From contig FR897045.1 in the NCBI GenBank assembly GCA_000437235.1, positions 164,812 to 173,369 on the forward strand: a stretch of 8,558 nucleotides of DNA, written 5' to 3'. The position numbers were made by a program, and so were the translations under genes. Shown here piece after piece: positions 1-4,617 of the stretch. A model generated the notes under the pieces. The model had not been told where the DNA came from. It did no database searches and saw only the letters and a program-made list of their open reading frames with translations. The stretch comes from Coprobacillus sp. CAG:826. GTDB taxonomy: Bacteria > Bacillota_I > Bacilli_A > RFN20 > CAG-826. The stretch's first letter is position 1. The number at the start of each line of letters is the position of its first letter.

Positions 1-77
1 GCGTCGTGTTTGGATAATTCTTCAACAATGGACATACCAAATTGTCCTAAACCAAAGACTGCAATTGTTTTTTTCAT
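1..77 (-). CDS. ktrA: Ktr/Trk potassium uptake regulatory subunit, N-terminal fragment
   Basis: Only the first 25 codons are in the window; the gene continues beyond base 1. The translation MKKTIAVFGLGQFGMSIVEE shows a beta strand followed by the glycine-rich GLGQFG turn at residues 9-14. This is the Rossmann nucleotide-binding signature of RCK_N (TrkA-N) domains. In this family the cytosolic ring binds ATP/ADP or NAD(H) and gates the membrane K+ translocating subunit encoded just upstream. A strong AGGAGG lies at 87-92, 9 nt before the ATG, and the gap from the ktrB stop codon is 19 nt, so the two genes are co-transcribed. The order here is channel subunit first, regulator second. The fragment is too short to tell KtrA from KtrC or TrkA; the KtrB-type partner favours KtrA. 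Confidence 0.85.
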   Translation of the reverse strand, partial: MKKTIAVFGLGQFGMSIVEELSKHD

Positions 78-96
78 AAAAGTTTTCCTCCTATAA

Positions 97-1416
97 TTAA
101 CCAATAACTAGGTTTTCTTCAATATAACGAACATGACCTTCTCTTTCATTATTTAAAGCGCTAGAGAATACGCTTAAGACGGTGATAGGACCGACACGGC
201 CAAGGAACATTAATAGCGATAAAATAACTTTGCTTCCGTTAAATAAATTTGGGGTAAGGCTTTGCGTATAGCCCACTGTATTTAAAGCCGAGAATACTTC
301 AAAAAATATCTTACCGGAAGCATGATTTACACCATGCGAACTTTCTATAATTTCAATGCCTAAATAACCCATAATAATAACTGCACAAGCAACGAAGATA
401 AGGGCCATTGCACGCGTAATCGAGTTTTGCGAGATGGTTCGTTGAAATACAACTGGCTTTTTCCCGTGCATATAAGAGAAAATAGCTAAGATAATCGTGA
501 AGAATGTCGTTGTCTTAATGCCACCACCCGTTGATAACGGGGAAGCGCCTACAAACATTAAGAATTCACAAATTAATCGTCCGGGATCGCTTAATAAATT
601 CATATCATAGGTGGCAAATCCTGCGGTTCTGCACGAAACACTTTGGAAAAGCGCTTGTAAGAACGTCATTCCATTACGATATTCCGCTAACCACAAGGCA
701 GCGGTTCCAAAAACAATAAGAATAGAAGTGGACAATAAAACAATTTTCGTGTAGCATGACCATTTTTTGGGTTTATGGTGTATCACATCGTCAATGACAG
801 GAAAACCAATACCACCAATAACAATTAAAAGCATGGTAATGATATTAAGGGGAATATGCCCAGCATACGAAATTAAAGAATTATCGCCTACAATATCAAA
901 GCCGGCGTTATTAAAGCTAGAAATGGAATGGAAGATTGAAATCCAAATACCATCAGAAACGCCATATTTTGGAATGAATATAAATAAGTAAAGCAATATT
1001 CCAATACCTTCTACAACGAATGTATAAAGAACAACTTTTTTAACGAATTTTAATACGCTTGCGAAATTTTCAAGGCTCAAGGCTTCTTTTAATACGAAGC
1101 GGTCCATAGCGCCAATTTTAACCCCAAGTGCTGATAAGAAAAATGTAAATAAAGTTATAAATCCAAGACCACCAATTTGAACTAAGAGAATCAAAACGAT
1201 TTGCCCAAAGAGTGAAAGCGTTTGACTTAAATTGGCATAAGGAGTTAATCCAGTTACACATACTGCGGAAGTAGATAGTAATAGAGCATCCCAATAGTTT
1301 GCAAAACTTCCATTTTTATAAGACCACGGCATTGATAATAAAAAAGAACCCAAAAGAATAATAGTCGCAAAGCTAACTAAAACGAGAAGATATGGCGTTA
1401 TTTTTCTTTTTTTCAT
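97..1416 (-). CDS. ktrB: KtrB-type potassium (K+/Na+) transporter membrane subunit
   Basis: Integral membrane K+ uptake subunit of the Trk/Ktr/HKT superfamily, 439 aa from the chosen start. Four membrane-pore-membrane repeats are visible, each with its selectivity-filter glycine: TGLT near residues 55-58, NNAG 169-172, RTAG 263-266 and NTVG 379-382. The intramembrane gating loop of the third repeat is the segment around 290-303, containing STGGGIKTT. A short basic N-terminus (MKKRK) precedes the first helix, typical of KtrB rather than the longer TrkH. The reading frame extends 14 codons upstream to an ATG at 1458. That start has no Shine-Dalgarno and lies inside the predicted -10 box, so it would not be transcribed. 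The ATG at 1416 has AGGTGA just upstream and gives the family-like N-terminus. ktrA follows in the same operon. Confidence 0.93.
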   Translation of the reverse strand: MKKRKITPYLLVLVSFATIILLGSFLLSMPWSYKNGSFANYWDALLLSTSAVCVTGLTPYANLSQTLSLFGQIVLILLVQIGGLGFITLFTFFLSALGVKIGAMDRFVLKEALSLENFASVLKFVKKVVLYTFVVEGIGILLYLFIFIPKYGVSDGIWISIFHSISSFNNAGFDIVGDNSLISYAGHIPLNIITMLLIVIGGIGFPVIDDVIHHKPKKWSCYTKIVLLSTSILIVFGTAALWLAEYRNGMTFLQALFQSVSCRTAGFATYDMNLLSDPGRLICEFLMFVGASPLSTGGGIKTTTFFTIILAIFSYMHGKKPVVFQRTISQNSITRAMALIFVACAVIIMGYLGIEIIESSHGVNHASGKIFFEVFSALNTVGYTQSLTPNLFNGSKVILSLLMFLGRVGPITVLSVFSSALNNEREGHVRYIEENLVIG

Positions 1417-1420
1417 AAAG

Positions 1421-1426
1421 TCACCT
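1421..1426 (-). promoter_or_regulatory. Ribosome binding site that fixes the ktrB start
   Basis: Read on the minus strand this is AGGTGA, matching the 3' part of the AGGAGGTGA consensus, with CTTT between it and the ATG at 1416. No comparable site precedes the upstream in-frame ATG at 1458. This supports the shorter 439-aa protein. Confidence 0.75.
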
Positions 1427-1456
1427 AGCCCCTCTCTTTCCTTCAAGGGTGCTTTC

Positions 1457-1485
1457 ATTGTAGTACAAAAAAATGGAGTTGTCTA
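1457..1485 (-). promoter_or_regulatory. Predicted sigma-A promoter of the ktrBA operon
   Basis: On the minus strand TAGACA (-35, 1485-1480) and TACAAT (-10, 1462-1457) are separated by exactly 17 bp, which includes a T run. Each hexamer differs from consensus at one base. Transcription would begin about 7 nt past the -10, near 1450, leaving a 5' leader of about 35 nt before the ATG at 1416. The leader is too short for a ydaO/kimA-type c-di-AMP riboswitch, which controls some ktr operons in Bacillus. This is a sequence match only. Confidence 0.72.
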
Positions 1486-1534
1486 TGCATGACCTTTTTG
1501 AAGAAAAATTACATCGAGAAATATCCCAGTTTTA

Positions 1535-1553
1535 TCTTGCCTAGAAGGCAAGA
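1535..1553. repeat. Short inverted repeat in the ktrB/rplK divergent region
   Basis: TCTTGCC (1535-1541) and GGCAAGA (1547-1553) are perfect 7-bp inverted arms around the 5-nt spacer TAGAA. The repeat sits about 50 bp upstream of the predicted ktrB -35 box and about 30 bp upstream of the predicted rplK -35 box. On the plus strand it is followed by AAATAATTTTT, a broken T run. No gene points into it, so a terminator role has no obvious substrate. A protein operator acting on either promoter is possible but unproven. Confidence 0.45.
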
Positions 1554-1582
1554 AATAATTTTTCCTATTTTCAAAAAAACGC

Positions 1583-1611
1583 TTGCTTTTTAAAATAAGT
1601 TGTTGTAAAAT
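1583..1611 (+). promoter_or_regulatory. Predicted sigma-A promoter of the rplK operon
   Basis: TTGCTT (1583-1588) and TAAAAT (1606-1611) are spaced by 17 bp. An A tract at 1573-1579 just upstream resembles an UP element, as expected of a strong growth-linked promoter. Transcription would start around 1617-1618, giving an rplK leader of about 130 nt. The -10 box lies within a perfect 14-bp palindrome, TGTAAAATTTTACA (1604-1617). Confidence 0.7.
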
Positions 1612-1620
1612 TTTACAGCG

Positions 1621-1659
1621 TAATGTTCACGCGCGTTAAACATACGTACGCGTGCATTA
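1621..1659 (+). promoter_or_regulatory. Stem-loop at the 5' end of the rplK leader
   Basis: A hairpin of 14 base pairs with two offset 2-nt bulges. TAATG (1621-1625) pairs with CATTA (1655-1659), CACGCG (1628-1633) with CGCGTG (1649-1654) and CGT (1634-1636) with ACG (1644-1646). The bulges are TT (1626-1627) and TA (1647-1648), and the loop is TAAACAT (1637-1643). It would form within a few nucleotides of the predicted transcript start. No T run follows, so it is not an intrinsic terminator. It may protect the 5' end or be part of a ribosomal-protein leader; I do not recognise it as a named family. Confidence 0.6.
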
Positions 1660-1667
1660 TGTGAGTA

Positions 1668-1713
1668 GGTGTGGAAGGATGAGTAGAAGCGATTCATCCA
1701 ATAAAACCACAAC
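1668..1713 (+). promoter_or_regulatory. Candidate ribosomal protein L1 binding site in the rplK leader
   Basis: TGTGG (1670-1674) pairs with CCACA (1707-1711). Inside it, GGATGAGT (1677-1684) pairs with ATTCATCC (1692-1699), including one G-T pair, around a 7-nt loop. The stems are joined asymmetrically by AA on the left and AATAAAA on the right (1700-1706). The L1 site in 23S rRNA has the same plan: a GTGG/CCAC stem, a short left internal loop, and a 7-nt A-rich right loop directly before CCAC. L1 is known to repress the L11-L1 operon in E. coli by binding such an rRNA-like site near the rplK start. The Shine-Dalgarno at 1735-1741 is about 22 nt further on. Assignment to L1 is inference. Confidence 0.5.
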
Positions 1714-1749
1714 ACGGACAAAAATACTTGAAAGAAGGAGGAATGTCAC

Positions 1750-2163
1750 GTGAGTAAAAAGATCGCAAAAGTCGTTAAACTTGAACTAATTGGCGGTGAA
1801 GCAAAACCAGGACCAAAACTTGCATCTGCAGGTATTGTCATGCCAAAGTTTTGTACAGATTTCAACGCTAAGACTGCCGACCGTCGTGGAGAAATCATTC
1901 CAGTAATCATTACTGCGTATGAAGACAAATCATTCGATTTCGTTATTAAAACTTCACCAGTTGCAGGCTTATTATTGAAAGCAGCCGGTATCCAAAAAGG
2001 ATCAAGCAACGCTAAGACCACAAAAGTAGGTCACATTAGTAAAGATCAACTTCGCCAAATCGCGGAGTACAAAATGCCTGATCTCAACTGCAATGATGTA
2101 GAAGCAGCTATGAGAATCGTCGCGGGATCTGCGCGTAATATGGGCATTGTCATTGACGACTAA
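1750..2163 (+). CDS. rplK: 50S ribosomal protein L11
   Basis: 137-aa L11, which binds the GTPase-associated region of 23S rRNA at the base of the L7/L12 stalk and is needed for normal factor-dependent GTP hydrolysis and RelA stimulation. The start is GTG at 1750 with AAGGAGG at 1735-1741, 8 nt away; the ATG at 1743 is out of frame. The N-terminal domain (about 1-68) and the rRNA-binding C-terminal domain (about 72-137) are both present, with IPVIITAYEDKSFDFV and the C-terminal GSARNMGIVI matching the family. Odd feature: the usually invariant proline-rich loop (PSPPVGPALGQQG in E. coli, residues 20-32) reads PGPKLASAG here. It is 4 residues shorter and lacks the equivalent of Pro26. The reading frame is otherwise intact, so this is not a frameshift. 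Confidence 0.97.
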   Translation: MSKKIAKVVKLELIGGEAKPGPKLASAGIVMPKFCTDFNAKTADRRGEIIPVIITAYEDKSFDFVIKTSPVAGLLLKAAGIQKGSSNAKTTKVGHISKDQLRQIAEYKMPDLNCNDVEAAMRIVAGSARNMGIVIDD

Positions 2164-2169
2164 AAACAC

Positions 2170-2197
2170 GTGGGAGGGAAAACCCCGTTAGAACCAC
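2170..2197 (+). promoter_or_regulatory. Candidate ribosomal protein L1 binding site between rplK and rplA
   Basis: GTGG (2170-2173) pairs with CCAC (2194-2197). Inside, GGG (2176-2178) pairs with CCC near 2184-2186 around an A-rich loop. The left internal loop is GA and the right one is the 7-nt GTTAGAA (2187-2193). The left GTGGGAG and the A-rich 7-mer before CCAC closely resemble the L1 site of 23S rRNA. The element fills most of the 47-nt gap and ends directly before the rplA Shine-Dalgarno AAGGAGG (2199-2205), where bound L1 could block ribosome access. The structural match is seen; L1 binding is inferred. Confidence 0.6.
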
Positions 2198-2210
2198 CAA
2201 GGAGGAAATT

Positions 2211-2894
2211 ATGAAGAAAGGTAAAAAGTATCAAGCGGCCGCAAAGTTAGTTGATTCTACAAAACTTTACACCATCGCTGAAGCAGCAGAATTAGTGAAG
2301 CAAACTTCTACTGTGAAATTCGATGCAACTATCGGCGTCTCATTCCGCTTGAATGTTGATCCAAAACAAGCTGATCAACAAATTCGTGGTACTTTAATTC
2401 TTCCGCACGGAAACGGAAAAACAAAGAAAGTACTTGCTATCACTAACAAAGTCGAAGAAGCTAAAGCAGCTGGTGCCGATTATGTTGGTGGAAAAGAAAT
2501 GCTCGAAAAAATTCAAAAAGAAAACTGGTTTGACTTCGATGTTATCGTTGCGACCCCAGATATGATGGGAGAACTCGGTAAAATGGGTCGTGTCTTAGGT
2601 CCAAAAGGCTTAATGCCAAACCCAAAAGCTGGTACAGTTTCCATGAACATTGGTCAAGCTGTCCAAGAAATCAAAGCTGGTAAAGTAGAGTATCGTGTTG
2701 ATAAAGAAGGAAATGTTCATGTGTCTATCGCACGTTGTTCCTTTGATACCGACAAGATTGTTGCTAACTTAACCGCTATTTGCGAGACTATCGTAAAAGT
2801 AAGACCTGCAGCAGTTAAGGGTACTTATATCAAAAATGCTGTTGTCCACACGACCATGGGCCCAGCAATCAAAATTACATTCGACGGTCGTTAA
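2211..2894 (+). CDS. rplA: 50S ribosomal protein L1
   Basis: 227-aa L1, close to the usual 230 or so. It forms the mobile L1 stalk of the 50S subunit that guides deacylated tRNA out of the E site, and in many bacteria it also represses translation of its own operon. Domain I is made of both termini (about 1-66 and 157-227) and domain II is inserted between them. The family signature GKMGRVLGPKGLMPNP is at residues 123-138. The C-terminal TTMGP at 214-218 carries the Thr-Met-Gly residues that contact RNA. The ATG at 2211 has AAGGAGG 5 nt upstream. It follows rplK by 47 nt and is presumably co-transcribed with it. Confidence 0.97.
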   Translation: MKKGKKYQAAAKLVDSTKLYTIAEAAELVKQTSTVKFDATIGVSFRLNVDPKQADQQIRGTLILPHGNGKTKKVLAITNKVEEAKAAGADYVGGKEMLEKIQKENWFDFDVIVATPDMMGELGKMGRVLGPKGLMPNPKAGTVSMNIGQAVQEIKAGKVEYRVDKEGNVHVSIARCSFDTDKIVANLTAICETIVKVRPAAVKGTYIKNAVVHTTMGPAIKITFDGR

Positions 2895-2903
2895 TTAAGG
2901 AAA

Positions 2904-3010
2904 GCATTCAATATACCATAGACAGCAACGGCCAAGGGGCTTAATCATGTTGCCGAGGTAACGAAAATCATATAAAATTTTTTGATGGATCACTCATTGT
3001 ATATTGAAGC
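2904..3010 (+). ncRNA. Ribosomal protein L10 leader
   Basis: The region before rplJ contains the conserved core of the firmicute L10 leader: ACC-TAGACAGC (from about 2915), GCTTAATCA (2939-2947) and TGCCGAGG (2951-2958). The outer helix is TTCAATATAC (2907-2916) with GTATATTGAA (2999-3008), a perfect 10 bp, extended by GC/GC around a bulged A. Inside, GCAAC (2925-2929) pairs with GTTGC (2949-2953), enclosing a small GCC/GGC hairpin. In this family the L10-(L7/L12)4 complex binds the RNA and lowers expression of rplJ and rplL. After the helix there is no GC-rich hairpin with a T run, so I see no intrinsic attenuator; control may be translational. A competing hairpin at 3002-3017 reuses the 3' arm. 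Confidence 0.85.
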
Positions 3011-3043
3011 CTCAATACAAATTTACAACAGGAGGTGTTTTAG

Positions 3044-3523
3044 ATGAATCAAGATGTCTTAAAAGGCAAACAAGAGATCGTCTCTGAAGTTACCAATAAA
3101 CTTCAAAAATCTGGATCTTTAACTGTCATTGAGTATCATGGTTTAACAGTTGCTGAAATCACCGATTTACGCCGTAAATTACGTGCTGAATCTGCTGAAA
3201 TGACTGTTTACAAAAACTCTTTGGTACATCGTGCGATTAAAGACATGGGTTTAGAGATGGAATTCTTTGGACCTAACGCATTCATTTTCTCTGAAGACGT
3301 CGTTGCCGGACCAAAAATCATTGCAAAGGCCGCTAAGAAAAATGAACATCTTATCATCAAGGGCGGAATCGTTGACGGTAAAGTATTAACCGCTGACGAA
3401 ATGAAAGTAATCGCTACCTTACCAGGACGCGATGGCTTAATTTCCATGCTCTTATCGTGCTTACAAGCACCTGTCCGCAAATTTGCTTGCGCTGTTCAAG
3501 CGATTGCTGACAAAGAAAACTAA
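3044..3523 (+). CDS. rplJ: 50S ribosomal protein L10
   Basis: 159-aa L10, slightly shorter than the Bacillus and E. coli proteins (about 165). It binds 23S rRNA beside L11 and holds the L7/L12 dimers through its C-terminal helix. Typical segments are VIEYHGLTVAEITDLRRKLR (27-46), VYKNSLVHRAI (55-65), the FFGPNAFIFS stretch (74-83) and the LPGRDGLISMLLSCLQAPVR segment (126-145). The last part leads into the C-terminal helix that anchors L7/L12. The ATG at 3044 has AGGAGGTG at 3030-3037, 6 nt away. Expression should be controlled by the L10 leader just upstream. Its stop codon is 24 nt from the rplL start. Confidence 0.97.
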   Translation: MNQDVLKGKQEIVSEVTNKLQKSGSLTVIEYHGLTVAEITDLRRKLRAESAEMTVYKNSLVHRAIKDMGLEMEFFGPNAFIFSEDVVAGPKIIAKAAKKNEHLIIKGGIVDGKVLTADEMKVIATLPGRDGLISMLLSCLQAPVRKFACAVQAIADKEN

Positions 3524-3532
3524 TTGTCAAAT

Positions 3533-3538
3533 AGGAGG
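3533..3538 (+). promoter_or_regulatory. Ribosome binding site that fixes the rplL start
   Basis: AGGAGG here is 9 nt before the ATG at 3548. An in-frame TTG at 3524 directly follows the rplJ stop codon and would add eight residues, but it lies upstream of this site and has no Shine-Dalgarno of its own. The ATG start also gives the family-typical N-terminus MAKLTNEEI. Confidence 0.9.
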
Positions 3539-3547
3539 AAACAAACA

Positions 3548-3922
3548 ATGGCAAAGTTAACAAATGAAGAAATTATTGCTTCTCTTAAAGAGATGACAAT
3601 TCTTGAACTTCACGATTTAGTGAAGGCAGTTGAAGAAGAATTTGGCGTGACCGCCGCTGCTCCAGTCGCAGCTGCTGCTGCACCTGCAGAAGAAGAAGCT
3701 GCAAAAGGACCAACCGAAGTCAACTTAATCTTAAAGAGCTTCGGAACCGCAAAAGTTGCAGTTATCAAAGCAGTTGTTGCTATCACCGGTCTTGGCTTAA
3801 TGGATGCTAAGAAATTAGTCGATGCTTGCCCAGCTACCATTAAGGAACACATCACACCAGTCGAAGCAGAAGAACACAAGAAAGCTCTTGTCGCTGCTGG
3901 CGCTGAAGTTGAAATTAAGTAA
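3548..3922 (+). CDS. rplL: 50S ribosomal protein L7/L12
   Basis: 124-aa stalk protein, present in several copies per ribosome, that recruits and activates the translational GTPases. The N-terminal dimerisation and L10-binding domain spans about 1-33. It is followed by an Ala-rich flexible hinge (about 34-54) and the globular C-terminal domain (about 55-124), which contains KVAVIKAV, TGLGLMDAKKLV and the end GAEVEIK. Of the three basic residues known to matter for factor contact in E. coli (Lys65, Arg73, Lys84), the equivalents here are Lys69, Val77 and Lys88, so the central arginine is missing. A terminator lies 22 nt after the stop codon. Confidence 0.97.
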   Translation: MAKLTNEEIIASLKEMTILELHDLVKAVEEEFGVTAAAPVAAAAAPAEEEAAKGPTEVNLILKSFGTAKVAVIKAVVAITGLGLMDAKKLVDACPATIKEHITPVEAEEHKKALVAAGAEVEIK

Positions 3923-3944
3923 TCAACTTACAATCTGTTTTAAG

Positions 3945-3972
3945 AACCTGCTTTTTAAAAGCGGGTTTTTCT
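3945..3972 (+). terminator. Intrinsic terminator between rplL and the methyltransferase gene
   Basis: AACCTGCTT (3945-3953) pairs with AAGCGGGTT (3959-3967), including one T-G pair, around an AT-rich loop that could close further. It is followed by TTTTTCT through 3972. Downstream genes on the same strand start only 22 nt later and no promoter is visible between, so it probably works as a partial attenuator. A comparable partial terminator between rplL and rpoB is known in E. coli. It would set polymerase expression below L7/L12 expression. Confidence 0.8.
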
Positions 3973-3980
3973 CGCATTTA

Positions 3981-3986
3981 AGGGGG
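3981..3986 (+). promoter_or_regulatory. Ribosome binding site that fixes the methyltransferase start
   Basis: AGGGGG at 3981-3986 lies 7 nt before the ATG at 3994 but only 1 nt before the in-frame TTG at 3988. The ATG is therefore the start, which removes the first two codons of the longest reading frame. Confidence 0.85.
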
Positions 3987-3993
3987 ATTGAAA

Positions 3994-4605
3994 ATGCCGC
4001 AATACTTTGATAATAATCCGGACTTAGCTTCCAAACCGAAGTACATTTCCTTTACTATCCAAGAACGGGATTTCTCCTTTAAAAGCGATATCGGTGTCTT
4101 TTCCAAAAATCAAGTGGACGAGGGAACAAAAGCTTTTCTAAAAGTTTTACTTACCCGTCCACTATCGGGAAAGATTCTGGATATGGGATGTGGATATGGA
4201 GCATTAGGATTAACACTAGCGAGCTTCTTTCCACAATCTACATTTGTGCTAGCTGATGTCAACGAGCGAGCCCTCGAGTTAGCACAAGAAAATCAAAAAA
4301 GGCTCCACCTCGAAAATGTTACTTGTATATTGAGCAACATTTACGAAAACATTACAGATTTATTCCATTCAATTGTGATAAACCCGCCAATTAGAGCTGG
4401 AAAATCAGTAATCTATGAAATGTTTCGCGGTGCTTATGAGCATTTGAATGATGACGGTTCTCTTTTTATCGTCATCCGTAAATCGCATGGTGCCCATTCG
4501 GCGCAAGCTTATATTGAAAAAGTCTTTGGCCAATGCCTTTTATTAAAAAAGGAAAAAGGGTACTACATTTATGAGGCGAAAAAAGAAAACAAAAACGAAA
4601 AATAG
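3994..4605 (+). CDS. ybxB: RsmC-like class I SAM-dependent methyltransferase (YbxB family)
   Basis: 203 aa, about the length of Bacillus YbxB, which occupies the same place between rplL and rpoB. The fold is a class I methyltransferase. Motif I LDMGCGYGALG at 62-72 binds SAM, Asp88 in VLADVN is the acidic residue expected to hold the ribose, and NPPIRAGK at 130-137 is the (N/D)PP(Y/F)-type catalytic motif of N-methyltransferases acting on guanine or adenine. By homology to RsmC/RlmG it probably makes m2G in 16S rRNA, but the exact target base cannot be read from sequence. The single-domain form lacks the duplicated N-terminal half of E. coli RsmC. The C-terminus is a Lys/Glu-rich tail. It overlaps no gene, and rpoB starts 12 nt later. 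Confidence 0.88.
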   Translation: MPQYFDNNPDLASKPKYISFTIQERDFSFKSDIGVFSKNQVDEGTKAFLKVLLTRPLSGKILDMGCGYGALGLTLASFFPQSTFVLADVNERALELAQENQKRLHLENVTCILSNIYENITDLFHSIVINPPIRAGKSVIYEMFRGAYEHLNDDGSLFIVIRKSHGAHSAQAYIEKVFGQCLLLKKEKGYYIYEAKKENKNEK

Positions 4606-4617
4606 AGAGGTGTAATT

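Noticed and set aside
1417..1449. A c-di-AMP (ydaO/kimA) or other riboswitch in front of ktrB
   Set aside because: The predicted leader is only about 35 nt, too short for that riboswitch, and no such fold is visible.
1535..1560. The 1535-1553 hairpin as an intrinsic terminator
   Set aside because: The following T run is interrupted and no gene transcribes toward it on the plus strand; on the minus strand it is followed by ATAAAA, not a T run.
1746..2021. A 91-codon open frame antisense to rplK
   Set aside because: It lies entirely opposite a clear L11 gene and its translation resembles no protein I know; it is a shadow of the real codons.
3610..3879. An 89-codon Ala/Ser/Thr-rich open frame antisense to rplL
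   Set aside because: The composition follows from the complement of the Ala-rich L7/L12 hinge; no ribosome binding site or independent support.
3909..3934. Possible promoter TTGAAA...TACAAT at the end of rplL
   Set aside because: The spacer is only 14 bp and the start would lie upstream of the terminator, so it would not free rpoB expression from it.
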